From: Azoarcus sp.
Lineage (GTDB): Bacteria; Pseudomonadota; Gammaproteobacteria; Burkholderiales; Rhodocyclaceae
NCBI GenBank assembly: GCA_020725025.1
Contig: DYFV01000011.1
Location: 32,810 to 96,809 of the forward strand
Length of the DNA stretch: 64,000 bases
Direction: 5' to 3'
Position numbers and translations under genes: made by a program. Within the stretch, counting starts at the first letter, position 1, and each line of letters starts with the position of its first letter. The notes under the pieces were generated by a model. It was not told the DNA's origin, did no database searches, and saw nothing but the letters and a program-made list of their open reading frames with translations. Shown here piece by piece: positions 54,349 to 63,755 of the stretch.

Positions 54349-54672
54349 ATGATGAAAGGCGGAATCGCAGGGCTGATGAAGCAGGCCCAGCAGATGCAGG
54401 AAAACATGAAGAAGATGCAGGAGCAGCTCGCCTCGGTCGAGGTCGAGGGGCAGTCGGGTGCGGGCATGGTCAAGGTGCTGATGACCTGCAAGTACGACGT
54501 TCGCCGCGTCTCCATCGACGAGTCGGTGATGGACGACAAGGAGATGCTCGAGGATCTCGTCGCCGCAGCGGTGAACGACGCGGTGCGCCGCGTCGAGACC
54601 ACCACCCAGGAGAAGATGGCCGGCTTCACCGCGGGGCTCAACCTGCCGCCGGGAATGAAGCTGCCTTTCTGA
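54349..54672 (+). CDS. ybaB: YbaB/EbfC nucleoid-associated protein
   Basis: This 107-residue protein, [20 protein letters not shown] with the conserved [10 protein letters not shown] end, binds DNA as a dimer. Its place between dnaX and recR is the usual one. It is 21 bp after dnaX with GGAGAACGG before the ATG. Confidence 0.95.
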   Translation: MMKGGIAGLMKQAQQMQENMKKMQEQLASVEVEGQSGAGMVKVLMTCKYDVRRVSIDESVMDDKEMLEDLVAAAVNDAVRRVETTTQEKMAGFTAGLNLPPGMKLPF

Positions 54673-54693
54673 TAGCCGCCCGGCCCCAACATT

Positions 54694-54828
54694 CGCCCCG
54701 AAGGGGCGCCGCATTCTCCTCCCCCTTGAAGGGCCGGGAGAGGGATGGGTGGACTGCGACGCGGTCTATTGCGTCCACTCGGTTCACCCATCCCCCACCC
54801 CGGCCCTGCCCTTGAAGGGGAGGGAGAG
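54694..54828. repeat. Inverted repeat between ybaB and recR
   Basis: A short hairpin CGCCCC-GAA-GGGGCG (54694-54708) is followed by a long imperfect inverted repeat whose arms (54715-54751 and 54785-54828) share CCCTTGAAGGG and a GGGATGGGTG/CACCCATCCC core. The 185-bp gap holds no gene. It looks like an intergenic palindromic (REP/MITE-like) insertion. Confidence 0.6.
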
Positions 54829-54857
54829 GTCAGCGCTTCCGGCGGAGAGCACGACCG

Positions 54858-55451
54858 ATGTCCCCCTCCTCCCTCGACGAACTCATCGAAGCCCTCCGCT
54901 GCCTTCCCGGCGTCGGACCCAAGTCCGCGCAGCGCATGGCCTATCACCTGCTGCAGCGGGATCAGCGCGGCGCCGCGCGTCTCGCGCGGGCGATGACGCA
55001 CGCGCTGGAGGTGCTGCGCCACTGCGAGCGCTGCAACACCTTCGCCGAGGAGGTGGTCTGCGCGCGCTGCGCCAATCCGCAGCGCGACGCCACCCAGCTG
55101 TGCGTGGTCGAGATGCCGGCCGATCTGGCCATGATGGAGCAGACCCACGCCTACAACGGGCTCTACTACGTGCTGATGGGGCGGCTTTCGCCTCTGGACG
55201 GCGTCGGGCCGCGCGAGCTCAAGCTCGACAAGCTCATCGCGCGTGCTTCCGACGGGCAGGTGCAGGAAGTCATCCTCGCCACCAACTTCACCAACGAGGG
55301 CGAGGCCACCGCCCACATGATCGCCGAGCTCCTGGCCGCCCGCGGTCTGCGCGTCTCCCGCCTGTCCCGTGGGGTGCCGGTGGGCGGCGAGCTCGAGCAC
55401 ACCGACACCGGCACCATCGCCCAGGCCCTGGTCGAGCGGCGCCCCCTCTGA
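54858..55451 (+). CDS. recR: Recombination mediator protein RecR
   Basis: This 197-residue protein of the RecFOR pathway has a helix-hairpin-helix ([20 protein letters not shown]), a four-cysteine zinc finger (CERCNTF...[10 protein letters not shown]), a TOPRIM domain with [14 protein letters not shown], and the ending [16 protein letters not shown]. It loads RecA at single-stranded gaps. Confidence 0.96.
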   Translation: MSPSSLDELIEALRCLPGVGPKSAQRMAYHLLQRDQRGAARLARAMTHALEVLRHCERCNTFAEEVVCARCANPQRDATQLCVVEMPADLAMMEQTHAYNGLYYVLMGRLSPLDGVGPRELKLDKLIARASDGQVQEVILATNFTNEGEATAHMIAELLAARGLRVSRLSRGVPVGGELEHTDTGTIAQALVERRPL

Positions 55452-55639
55452 GCGCGCCGCGCCGCGGTGTGCTGCGCCGCGCCAGGCTGCCCGCCGGCCT
55501 CATTCGGGAACCATACTCATTTCGCCTAAGGCCTTGATCTGCTGGCGACTTCGCGCAATACGTTTAATTGCTGCGGGGTTTTCGATATAATCCTCCGGTT
55601 TTTTTGAATCCGGATTTTTTTCCTTTCAGGGATGAGGTC

Positions 55640-56233
55640 ATGAGCGTGGATGAGAAGATGGACAGTAGCCGCCGGCAGCTGCTGGTCGCCACATCGGCCG
55701 CCGGGGGCGTGGCGGCGGTGGCGACCGCGGTGCCGTTCGTAGCCAGCCTCACGCCGTCGGAGCGGGCCAAGGCGGCCGGCGCCCCGGTCGAGGCGGATGT
55801 GAGCAAGCTCGCCCCGGGCGAGATGATGACGGTGGAATGGCGCGGCAAGCCCGTGTGGATCCTGCGTCGCACCCCCGAGATGCTCGAGTCGCTCAAGAAG
55901 ACGAACGAGCTGGTGAGCGATCCCCAGTCCGAGCGTCCGATGCAGCCGGAGTACGCCAAGAACGAGTTCCGCTCGATCAAGCCCGAGTATCTCGTCGTCG
56001 TCGGCATCTGCACCCACCTCGGCTGCTCGCCCAGCGAGAAGTTCAAGACGGGCGCCGAGAGCGGCATGGGCGCGGACTGGCCGGGCGGTTTCCTTTGCCC
56101 CTGTCACGGCTCCGTCTTCGACCTGGCCGGCCGCGTCTACAGCAGCATGCCCGCGCCGGACAACCTCGAGATCCCGCCGCACCAGTACCTCTCGGACACC
56201 ACCATCCTCATCGGTGAAGACGGAAAGGCCTAA
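55640..56233 (+). CDS. petA: Cytochrome bc1 complex Rieske Fe-S subunit
   Basis: This 197-residue protein has a Tat-like N-terminal anchor (SSRRQLLVATSAAGG) and the Rieske cluster motifs CTHLGCSPS and CPCHGSVFD. It passes electrons from ubiquinol to cytochrome c1. It is 3 bp before petB. The upstream intergenic region (55452-55639) ends in a more AT-rich stretch, likely the promoter. Confidence 0.95.
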   Translation: MSVDEKMDSSRRQLLVATSAAGGVAAVATAVPFVASLTPSERAKAAGAPVEADVSKLAPGEMMTVEWRGKPVWILRRTPEMLESLKKTNELVSDPQSERPMQPEYAKNEFRSIKPEYLVVVGICTHLGCSPSEKFKTGAESGMGADWPGGFLCPCHGSVFDLAGRVYSSMPAPDNLEIPPHQYLSDTTILIGEDGKA

Positions 56234-56236
56234 GCG

Positions 56237-57505
56237 ATGACTACGAAATCCCAGGAACTGCTCAATTGGGTCGACGCGCGCTTTCCGCTGACGTCGACCT
56301 GGAAGGCGCACCTGTCCGAGTACTATGCGCCCAAGAACTTCAACTTCTGGTACTTCTTCGGCTCGCTGGCCCTGCTGGTGCTGGTGATCCAGATCGTGAC
56401 CGGGATCTTCCTGGTCATGCACTACAAGCCGGATGCCTCGCTCAACGCCGCGGGCGTGCCGGTGGCCTTCGCCAGCGTCGAGTACATCATGCGCGAAGTG
56501 CCGGGCGGCTGGCTGATCCGCTACCTGCACTCGACCGGCGCCTCGGCCTTCTTCGTCGTGGTCTACCTCCACATGTTCCGCGGGCTGCTCTACGGTTCTT
56601 ACCGCAAGCCGCGCGAGCTCATCTGGATCTTCGGTACGCTGATCTTCCTCGCGCTGATGGCCGAGGCCTTCATGGGCTACCTGCTGCCCTGGGGTCAGAT
56701 GTCGTACTGGGGCGCGCAGGTGATCGTGAACCTGTTCTCCGCGATCCCGGTGATCGGTCCGGACCTGTCGCTCATCATCCGCGGCGACTTCGTGGTCTCG
56801 GATGCCACGCTGAACCGCTTCTTCTCCTTCCACGTCATCGCCGTGCCGCTGGTGCTGATCGGCCTGGTGGCGGCCCACATCGTGGCGCTGCACGAAGTCG
56901 GGTCGAACAACCCCGACGGCGTCGAGATCAAGAAGAAGAAGGACGCCAACGGCGTGCCGCTCGACGGCATCCCCTTCCACCCGTACTACACGGTGAAGGA
57001 CATCGTGGGCGTGGTCGGCTTCCTGATCTTCTTCAGCGCGGTCGTGTTCTTCGCGCCGGAAGGTGGCGGCTACTTCCTCGAGTACAACAACTTCATCCCG
57101 GCCGACCCGCTGAAGACCCCGCCGCACATCGCGCCGGTCTGGTACTTCACGCCCTTCTACTCGATCCTGCGCGCGGTGACCTACCCGCTGTTCGGGCTCG
57201 ACGCCAAGTTCTGGGGTGTGGTGGCCATGGGGGCTTCGGTGGTGATCATCGCCTTCCTGCCCTGGCTCGACCGCAGCCCGGTGAAGTCGATCCGCTACAA
57301 GGGCGCGATCTCCAAGGCCGCGCTGGCGATCTTCCTGGTTGCGTTCTTCATCCTCGGGTACCTGGGCGTGCTGCCCCCGACCCCGGGCCGTACGCTCGTG
57401 GCGCAGATCTGCTCGGTGCTGTACTTCGCGTTCTTCCTGTTGATGCCGTGGTACAGCAAGCTGGACAAGTGCAAACCCGAACCGGAAAGGGTGACTTTCA
57501 AATGA
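56237..57505 (+). CDS. petB: Cytochrome b of the bc1 complex
   Basis: This 422-residue membrane protein has eight or nine helices. It shows the quinol-oxidation motif region PADPLKTPPHIAPVWYF, heme-ligand helices (LHSTGASAFFVVVYLHMFRG and FFSFHVIAVPLVLIGLVAAH), and GYLLPWGQMSYWGAQVI. Its stop overlaps petC by 4 bp. Confidence 0.96.
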   Translation: MTTKSQELLNWVDARFPLTSTWKAHLSEYYAPKNFNFWYFFGSLALLVLVIQIVTGIFLVMHYKPDASLNAAGVPVAFASVEYIMREVPGGWLIRYLHSTGASAFFVVVYLHMFRGLLYGSYRKPRELIWIFGTLIFLALMAEAFMGYLLPWGQMSYWGAQVIVNLFSAIPVIGPDLSLIIRGDFVVSDATLNRFFSFHVIAVPLVLIGLVAAHIVALHEVGSNNPDGVEIKKKKDANGVPLDGIPFHPYYTVKDIVGVVGFLIFFSAVVFFAPEGGGYFLEYNNFIPADPLKTPPHIAPVWYFTPFYSILRAVTYPLFGLDAKFWGVVAMGASVVIIAFLPWLDRSPVKSIRYKGAISKAALAIFLVAFFILGYLGVLPPTPGRTLVAQICSVLYFAFFLLMPWYSKLDKCKPEPERVTFK

Positions 57506-58257
57506 AGATGCGTGTAATCAACCTGATCAAGCGTGCCGCGGCCGTGGTGCTGTTCGCGCCGGCCATGGCGCTTGCGGCCGGGGCCGAACTGCACCTGGAC
57601 AAGGCGCCGGTGAGCACCGATCCGGCGGCCCTGCAGCACGGCGCCAAGCTGTTCGTCAATTACTGCCTGAACTGCCACAGCGCGAGCTTCGCGCGCTACA
57701 ACACGCTCGAGCAGATCGGGCTGGAGGAGCAGGAGATTCGCGACAACCTGATGTTCACCGGCGAGCGCGTCGGCGACCTGATGAAGATCGCGATGCGTCC
57801 GGCCGAGTCCAAGGTGTGGTTCGGTGCGACGCCGCCCGACCTCACCCTGGTCGCGCGCCAGCGCGCTTCGGAGTTCGGCAGCGGCGCCGATTGGCTCTAC
57901 ACCTACCTGCGCCAGTTCTACCGCGACCCGAACCGGCCCACCGGCTGGAACAACGTGGTGTTCGAAAACGTGGGCATGCCCCACGCGCTGTGGGAGCTTC
58001 AGGGCCAGCAGGTCGCGAAGATCACCGAGAACCCCGACGGCACGCGCACGGTCAACCTCGAACTCGCCACGCCGGGAAAGATGTCGGTGGAGGAGTACGA
58101 CAAGGCCGTGGCCGACCTCGTCTCCTTTCTGGTATGGATGGGCGAACCGGTGGCCGAGAAGCGCAAGTCGATCGGCGCGATCGTGCTGATCTTCCTGGCC
58201 GGCTTGTTCGTGCTTTCGTATCTGCTCAAGAAGAACTATTGGAAGGACATTCACTGA
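57502..58257 (+). CDS. petC: Cytochrome c1 of the bc1 complex
   Basis: This 251-residue protein has a signal peptide (about 1-26), the heme motif CLNCH near residue 54, the Met-ligand region LMKIAMRP, and a C-terminal membrane anchor. The ATG overlaps the petB stop. It delivers electrons to soluble cytochrome c. Confidence 0.95.
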   Translation: MKMRVINLIKRAAAVVLFAPAMALAAGAELHLDKAPVSTDPAALQHGAKLFVNYCLNCHSASFARYNTLEQIGLEEQEIRDNLMFTGERVGDLMKIAMRPAESKVWFGATPPDLTLVARQRASEFGSGADWLYTYLRQFYRDPNRPTGWNNVVFENVGMPHALWELQGQQVAKITENPDGTRTVNLELATPGKMSVEEYDKAVADLVSFLVWMGEPVAEKRKSIGAIVLIFLAGLFVLSYLLKKNYWKDIH

Positions 58258-58297
58258 GTCCCTGCGGGGCCTGAGCCCCGCTCAGTCTCTTCCCGAC

Positions 58298-58330
58298 GCA
58301 CCACGCGGTCGCCGCGTGGTGCGCTTTTCG
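58298..58330 (+). terminator. Hairpin after petABC
   Basis: A perfect 11-bp stem GCACCACGCGG-TCG-CCGCGTGGTGC followed by GCTTTTCG, just before sspA. The T run is short, so termination may be partial. Confidence 0.65.
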
Positions 58331-58355
58331 CTCTTGTTTCCGGAGCTGCAATACC

Positions 58356-58955
58356 ATGATGAACCTGTATTCCGGCACGACCGATCCTTTCAGTCACCGC
58401 TGCCGGATCGTCCTTTACGAGAAGGGGATGGACTTCGAGGTCATCGACGTCGACCTCTACAATAAGCCCGAAGACATCGCGGTGATCAATCCCTACAACC
58501 GGGTACCCGTGCTGGTCGACCGCGATCTCATCCTCTACGAATCGAACATCATCAACGAATACATCGACGAGCGTTTCCCGCATCCCCAGCTGATGCCGCC
58601 CGACCCGATCCTGCGGGCGCGGGCACGCCAGCTGCTGCACACGTTCGAGCAGGAGCTGTTCTCGCACATCGATGCGCTCGAGAAGAACCAGAAGGGTGTG
58701 GCGGACAAGGCCCGCGCCCACGTGCGCGACCAGCTCGTGCAGCTCGCGCCCATCTTCGCCAAGCAGAAGTTCATGCTGGGCGAGGAGTTCTCCATGCTCG
58801 ACGTGGCGATCGCGCCGCTGCTGTGGCGCCTCGAGCACTACGGCATCGAGTTGCCCAAGGCGGCCGCGCCGGTCATGAAGTACGCCGAGCGCATCTTCAG
58901 CCGGCAGGGCTTCATCGACGCGCTGACCCCGTCGGAAAAGGTCATGCGCCGTTGA
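58356..58955 (+). CDS. sspA: Stringent starvation protein A
   Basis: This 199-residue protein of the glutathione-transferase fold binds RNA polymerase. It opens with MMNLYSGTTDPFSHRCR and has NPYNRVPVLVDRD and LYESNIINEYIDERFPHP in the thioredoxin-like half. The catalytic GST residue is not conserved, as usual for SspA. It follows petC and precedes sspB, the standard betaproteobacterial order. Confidence 0.94.
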   Translation: MMNLYSGTTDPFSHRCRIVLYEKGMDFEVIDVDLYNKPEDIAVINPYNRVPVLVDRDLILYESNIINEYIDERFPHPQLMPPDPILRARARQLLHTFEQELFSHIDALEKNQKGVADKARAHVRDQLVQLAPIFAKQKFMLGEEFSMLDVAIAPLLWRLEHYGIELPKAAAPVMKYAERIFSRQGFIDALTPSEKVMRR

Positions 58956-59000
58956 CAAGACGCGGCGCCCCGCCCGCGGGGCGCCGTGCGGATGGCTCAC

Positions 59001-59462
59001 ATGAACAAGGTCTCGACCAAACCGTATCTGCTGCGCGCCCTCTACGAGTGGTGCATCGACCAGGGCTACACGCCGCACATCGCGGTGCTGGTCGACGCCC
59101 ACACGCGCGTGCCGCCTGGCTATGCCCAGGACGGCCAGATCGTGCTCAATCTCGCTCCCGAAGCCACGCACCAGCTGGCGATGGGCAACGACTTCATCAC
59201 CTTCCAGGCGCGCTTCGGCGGCGTGGCGCATCCCCTGTCGATTCCGGTGGGCAACGTGATCGCGATCTATGCGCGCGAGAACGGCCAGGGCATGGCGTTC
59301 GAGCCGGAGCCGCTGGCTGCCGACGAGGCGGAATCGGGCGGGCCGACGGCAGATGAGGCCGGGGGGGAAGCGGCCCCTGAGCCCCCCTCGCCCGAGGGCG
59401 GGCCGGGGGGCGCGCCGCGGACGCCGGGGGAGCGCGGCAGCCATCTCAAGGTGGTGAAGTAG
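59001..59462 (+). CDS. sspB: ClpXP adaptor SspB
   Basis: This 153-residue protein delivers ssrA-tagged proteins to ClpXP. It has KPYLLRALYEWCIDQGYTP, DGQIVLNLAPEATHQL and AIYARENGQGMAFEPE, then an acidic Pro/Gly-rich linker and the XB tail ending HLKVVK that docks on ClpX. Starts at 58986 and 58992 are possible; 59001 has the best-spaced GGATGG. The 3' end overlaps the convergent glycosyltransferase gene by 17 bp. Confidence 0.93.
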   Translation: MNKVSTKPYLLRALYEWCIDQGYTPHIAVLVDAHTRVPPGYAQDGQIVLNLAPEATHQLAMGNDFITFQARFGGVAHPLSIPVGNVIAIYARENGQGMAFEPEPLAADEAESGGPTADEAGGEAAPEPPSPEGGPGGAPRTPGERGSHLKVVK

Positions 59463-60666
59463 GCCGCGAGGGGGTCGCGGAAGGCTGCGCCATCGCCGGT
59501 CGCCTGACCGATGCGCACACGCCGGCGTAGAGGCGGGCGAGGCGGCGTGCCATTTCGTCCGCGCCCCAGCCGCGGGCATACGCCGACGCTTCCGAACCGA
59601 GCCGCTCCAGTTCGCGCGGATCGCCGAGGAGTCCGCAGACGATGCGGGCGAAACCTTCCACGTCGTCCGGCGCGATACGGCAGCCGCGCTGCGCCTCGAG
59701 GAGGTCGCGGGTGCCCATCTCGGCGAGCGCCACCACCGGCGTGCCCAGCGCCATGGCTTCCAGCAGGACCAGGCCCTGGGTCTCCGTGCGCGAGGCGAAC
59801 ACGAAGAGGTCGGCGGCCCGGTAGCAGTCGTGCAGCTCGCTGTGGCGATCCAGGTAGCCGAGGAAGCGCACGTGCTCGGCGACCCCGGCCCGCTCGGCCT
59901 GGGCGCGCAGCGCCGCGAGCGCCGGGCCTTCTCCGGTGATGAGGAGCAGGGCCGAAGGCTCGCGCCGGCGCACGCGCTCCAGCACGTCGATGAGAAACCC
60001 GATGTTCTTCTCGTGGGCGACCCGCCCCACGAAGAGCAGCAGCTTGCGGTCGCGCTCGATCCCGTAGCGCTGGCGGAAGTGGTAGGAGTCGCCGCCCTCG
60101 AACTGGTCCGGCGGCACGCCGGTGGGCAGCACGTGCAGCGGGCGCGTCACCCCGTAGCGCTCGAGGGTCTCGCCCATCGCCCGCGAGGGAACGAATACCG
60201 CGTCGAGCTCGTTGCATTGCGTGCGCGAGAAGCGGCGCGCCAGCGCCCGCAGCCAGGCGCGGGGCACGCCCGGTACGTAGTGGAAGAGGTATTCCTCGAA
60301 GAAGGTGTGGTACGTGGCGACGCAGGGTAGATCCAGCGCCCGGGCGATCTCCAGGCCGGCGTAGTGGGCGACGAAGGGCGTGTGGATGTGCACCAGGTCG
60401 TAGCGCTCCCGGTGCAGGCGCGGCATTGCGGCACGGACGTGGCGCCGGCGCATGAGGCGGTCTTCCGGGTCGAGGGGAACCGGGAGCGAAGGGATCCGGA
60501 TCACGCTCCCGTCCGCCCTGCAGGCGGCCGCCTCGGGATAGTCGGGCGCAATGAGGGTGCTGCGCACGCCTTGCGCGCAGAGCGCACGGCGGAAGGTTTC
60601 GATGGACGTGCTCACCCCATTGATGCGGGGGAAGTACACGTCCGAGATCATGAGTACGTTCATCAT
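59446..60666 (-). CDS. Glycosyltransferase family 4
   Basis: This 406-residue GT-B enzyme has an N-terminal acceptor domain (MISDVYFPRINGVSTSIETF, HIHTPFVAHYAG, YHTFFEEY) and a nucleotide-sugar domain (FVGRVAHEKNIGFLIDVLE, GEGPALAALR, FASRTETQGLVLLEAMALG). It resembles the mannosyl/glucosyl transferases that modify diacylglycerol or phosphatidylinositol. The acceptor cannot be told. It is convergent with sspB. Confidence 0.88.
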   Translation of the reverse strand: MMNVLMISDVYFPRINGVSTSIETFRRALCAQGVRSTLIAPDYPEAAACRADGSVIRIPSLPVPLDPEDRLMRRRHVRAAMPRLHRERYDLVHIHTPFVAHYAGLEIARALDLPCVATYHTFFEEYLFHYVPGVPRAWLRALARRFSRTQCNELDAVFVPSRAMGETLERYGVTRPLHVLPTGVPPDQFEGGDSYHFRQRYGIERDRKLLLFVGRVAHEKNIGFLIDVLERVRRREPSALLLITGEGPALAALRAQAERAGVAEHVRFLGYLDRHSELHDCYRAADLFVFASRTETQGLVLLEAMALGTPVVALAEMGTRDLLEAQRGCRIAPDDVEGFARIVCGLLGDPRELERLGSEASAYARGWGADEMARRLARLYAGVCASVRRPAMAQPSATPSRPTSPP

Positions 60667-60810
60667 CCGGGCCAGCGTGTCATCTGCCCGAATCTAGGCC
60701 ATGTCCATGACGGTTTCGTTGCGGTGTTGCGCGTCGGCTGACGCCGGTCATGGCACTCTCGCGCCGACTCGGTTATAAACGCGGCCGAGACTCTTGCTCC
60801 GGAGACCCCG

Positions 60811-61275
60811 ATGCCCGAAATGGCATGGACTGCCCAACTTGAAACCGGCCTGGCGCCGATGGATGCGACCCACCAGGAGTTCGTCGTCCTGTACAACGCC
60901 CTCGCCGCCGCGGCCCCCGAGGCGCTGCTCGACGCGCTCGACGCCTTCATCGCGCACACCGAGGCGCACTTCGATCAGGAGAACCGCTGGATGGAGGCGG
61001 TGAACTTCCCCGGCTGCCACCGGGCCGAGCACGACCGGGTGCTGGCGGTGGTTCGCGACGTGCGCAGGCGCCTGGCGGCGGGCGACACCGTGCTCGCGCG
61101 CCGGCTGATCGAGGAGCTCCCGCCCTGGTTCGAAAGCCACGCCGGCGGCATGGACACGGCGCTCGCCTTCCACCTGAACAGCATCGGCTTCGATTTCGAG
61201 ACGGGCACGGCCCCGGAAGGACGCTGCGGCGACGCGAACGGCGGCTCCTGCACCTGCACCGGCGCCGCGGCCTGA
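60811..61275 (+). CDS. Bacteriohemerythrin
   Basis: This 154-residue four-helix di-iron protein has ligands in ATHQEFV, HTEAHFDQENRWM, CHRAEHDRVL and the C-terminal WFESHAGGMDTALAFHL. It should bind or sense oxygen in the cytoplasm. A cysteine-containing tail (CGDANGGSCTCTG) is unusual. It is monocistronic, with no signalling domain. Confidence 0.88.
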   Translation: MPEMAWTAQLETGLAPMDATHQEFVVLYNALAAAAPEALLDALDAFIAHTEAHFDQENRWMEAVNFPGCHRAEHDRVLAVVRDVRRRLAAGDTVLARRLIEELPPWFESHAGGMDTALAFHLNSIGFDFETGTAPEGRCGDANGGSCTCTGAAA

Positions 61276-61287
61276 CGGCCGCCGGCC

Positions 61288-62559
61288 TCAGTGCCCCAGC
61301 GCCCCGCGCAGGAAGGGGAACTCGTGCACCGGAGGTGGGCGGCCCGACATGAGATCGGCCAACGCGCTCGCCGAGCCGCAGGCGAGCGTCCAGCCCAGCG
61401 TACCGTGGCCGGTGTTGTACCAGAGGTTCACCATGCGGCTCTTGCCGATGAGGGGCACGTTGCTCGGCGTGGCCGGCCGCAACCCCGCCCAGAACTGCGC
61501 CTCGCCCGTCTCGGCCGCGCCCGGGAAGCGCGCCTCCAGCCAGTCGAGCAGCGGCTGGCAGCGGTGCGGGTGGGGCGTCGTGTCGAAGCCGTCGAGCTCG
61601 GCCGTTCCCGCCACGCGAAGACGCCCGCCCAGCCGCGAGCATACGATGCGGCGCGATTCGTCCGTGATGCTCACGCTCGGCGCGGCCGCTGCGTCGCGCA
61701 CCGGGACCGTCACCGAGTACCCCTTCACCGGGTAGATCGGCAGCCGTTCTCCCAGCCGGGCCGCCAACTGGGTCCCGTAGCTGCCCAGGCACAGCACGTA
61801 GGCATCGGCCTTGAGGAGCCCGATCCGGCCGACCTCGTCGGCTACCTCGATGCCCGTGACCAGGCCGCCGTGGTGCACGAACCGGGAAATGCTGGTATTG
61901 AAGTGGAACGTCACCCCCTTTGCCTTGGCCCGCTCGGCCAGCGCCTGGGTGAAGCGGAAGGCATCGCCGGATTCGTCGTCCGGCGCATACAGGGCGCCCG
62001 CCAGTCGCTCGCGGACAGCCGCCAGGGCGGGCTCCACCTCGACGCACTCGGCCGGCCCGCAGGCGCGCGCGGTGATCCCGTGGGCGGTGAGCAGCGGCAG
62101 CTTCTCGCAGGCGCGTCGGTAGGCCTGCGGTTCGAAGAACAGGTGCAGGATGCCGCGCTCGAGATGGTCGTAGGCGATGCCCGTCTCCTCGCGCAGCGCC
62201 CGCAGCGCGGCCGCGCTGCGGACGGCGAGCGCAGCGATCGCCTCGGTGTTGCGCCGGGTGCGGTGTGGCAGGCATTCGCCCAGGAAGCCCAGCAGCCAGC
62301 GCCACTGGGCGGGATCGGCGCGCAGCTTGAGGCGCAGCGGCGCATCGTCGCGCCCGAGCCAGCGCAGGGCCGTCCACGGAGCGGAAGGGTTGGCCCAGGG
62401 CTCGGGATGGCTCACCGAGATCTGGCCGCCGTTGGCGTAGCTCGTCTCGAGCCCGGCAGCGTCGCGTCGATCCACTACACTGACATCGAACCCCGCGTGG
62501 GCGAGGTACCACGCGGTGGTGACGCCGGACAGGCCGGCCCCGAGAACCAGGACATGCAT
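61288..62559 (-). CDS. dadA: D-amino acid dehydrogenase
   Basis: This 423-residue FAD-dependent oxidoreductase, with the dinucleotide motif VLGAGLSGVTTAWYLAHAGF at the start, oxidises D-amino acids (typically D-alanine) and passes electrons to the quinone pool. Family segments include SYANGGQISVSHPEPW, YPVKGYSVTVP and the ending VNLWYNTGHGTLGWTLACGSA. It is convergent with the hemerythrin gene. Confidence 0.92.
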   Translation of the reverse strand: MHVLVLGAGLSGVTTAWYLAHAGFDVSVVDRRDAAGLETSYANGGQISVSHPEPWANPSAPWTALRWLGRDDAPLRLKLRADPAQWRWLLGFLGECLPHRTRRNTEAIAALAVRSAAALRALREETGIAYDHLERGILHLFFEPQAYRRACEKLPLLTAHGITARACGPAECVEVEPALAAVRERLAGALYAPDDESGDAFRFTQALAERAKAKGVTFHFNTSISRFVHHGGLVTGIEVADEVGRIGLLKADAYVLCLGSYGTQLAARLGERLPIYPVKGYSVTVPVRDAAAAPSVSITDESRRIVCSRLGGRLRVAGTAELDGFDTTPHPHRCQPLLDWLEARFPGAAETGEAQFWAGLRPATPSNVPLIGKSRMVNLWYNTGHGTLGWTLACGSASALADLMSGRPPPVHEFPFLRGALGH

Positions 62560-62753
62560 GGGCAGCGAATCGGTCGGGTGAGGGTTGCAGGGGCGGAGCG
62601 CGGCAGTGGGACCGCCTGCTCGTGGGGGAGGTTCGATGATAACCGGGTTGGTCGCCCGGGAGGTGCGCGCGAGCCTCTTACGCGGGATAATTCGCGCTCA
62701 ACCGAATCCAAACCGTGACGTCCGGCGCCGCCGGATGCGAAGGGAGTCATTAC

Positions 62754-63755
62754 ATGCGACGCGTCACCCTGACCCAGTTTCTCATCGAACAGCAGCGCGC
62801 CGGCCGCATCGGCCCGGACCTGCGCCTGCTGATCGAGGTCGTGGCCCGCGCGGTCAAGGCCATCAGCGTCAACGTCTCCAAGGGCGCGCTCGCAGGGGTG
62901 CTCGGCGAGGCCGGCACCGACAACGTGCAGGGCGAGGCGCAGAAGAAGCTGGACGTGATCGCCAACGAGATCCTCCTGCAGGCCAACGAATGGGGTGGTC
63001 ACCTGGCCGCGATGGCCTCCGAGGAGGTCGAGGAGGTGCACCACATCCCCTTCGACTATCCCAAGGGCGGCTTCCTGCTGCTCTTCGATCCGCTCGACGG
63101 CTCGTCCAACATCGACGTGAATATCTCGGTGGGCACCATCTTCTCGGTGCTGCGCTGTCCCGACACCGGCTGCGAGCCCGACGAGAAGGCCTTCCTCCAG
63201 CCGGGCCGCGAGCAGGTCGCCGCGGGCTACGCGCTGTACGGACCGTCGACGCTGCTCATCCTCACCGTGGGCAACGGCGTGCATGGCTTCACCCTCGACC
63301 GCGAGATGGGCAGCTTCGTCTACACCCATCCCTTCATGACGGTACCGGTGGACACCCAGGAGTACGCCGTCAATGCCTCCAACGCCCGCTACTGGGAGCC
63401 TCCGGTGCAGCGCTACGTGGGCGAGCTGCAGGAAGGCAAGCGCGGGCCGCGCGGCAAGGACTTCAACATGCGCTGGGTAGCCTCGATGGTGGCCGACGTG
63501 CATCGCATCCTCACCCGGGGCGGCATCTTCATGTATCCGATGGACGAGAAGTGCCGCAACAAGGGCGGGAAGCTGCGCCTGATGTACGAAGCCAACCCGA
63601 TGGCCATGATCGTCGAGCAGGCGGGCGGCAAGGCCACCACCGGCCGGGAGCGCATCCTCGACGTCCAGCCCGAGAAGCTGCACCAGCGGGTGCCGGTGAT
63701 CCTCGGTTCGGCCAACGAGGTCGACCTGGTCACCCGCTACCACCTGGAGTCGTGA
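62754..63755 (+). CDS. fbp: Fructose-1,6-bisphosphatase class I
   Basis: This 333-residue gluconeogenic (or Calvin-cycle) enzyme has [13 protein letters not shown] for metal binding, [14 protein letters not shown], and the ending [28 protein letters not shown] precedes the ATG. After it, 63756-64000 contains no gene that I can recognise. Confidence 0.96.
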   Translation: MRRVTLTQFLIEQQRAGRIGPDLRLLIEVVARAVKAISVNVSKGALAGVLGEAGTDNVQGEAQKKLDVIANEILLQANEWGGHLAAMASEEVEEVHHIPFDYPKGGFLLLFDPLDGSSNIDVNISVGTIFSVLRCPDTGCEPDEKAFLQPGREQVAAGYALYGPSTLLILTVGNGVHGFTLDREMGSFVYTHPFMTVPVDTQEYAVNASNARYWEPPVQRYVGELQEGKRGPRGKDFNMRWVASMVADVHRILTRGGIFMYPMDEKCRNKGGKLRLMYEANPMAMIVEQAGGKATTGRERILDVQPEKLHQRVPVILGSANEVDLVTRYHLES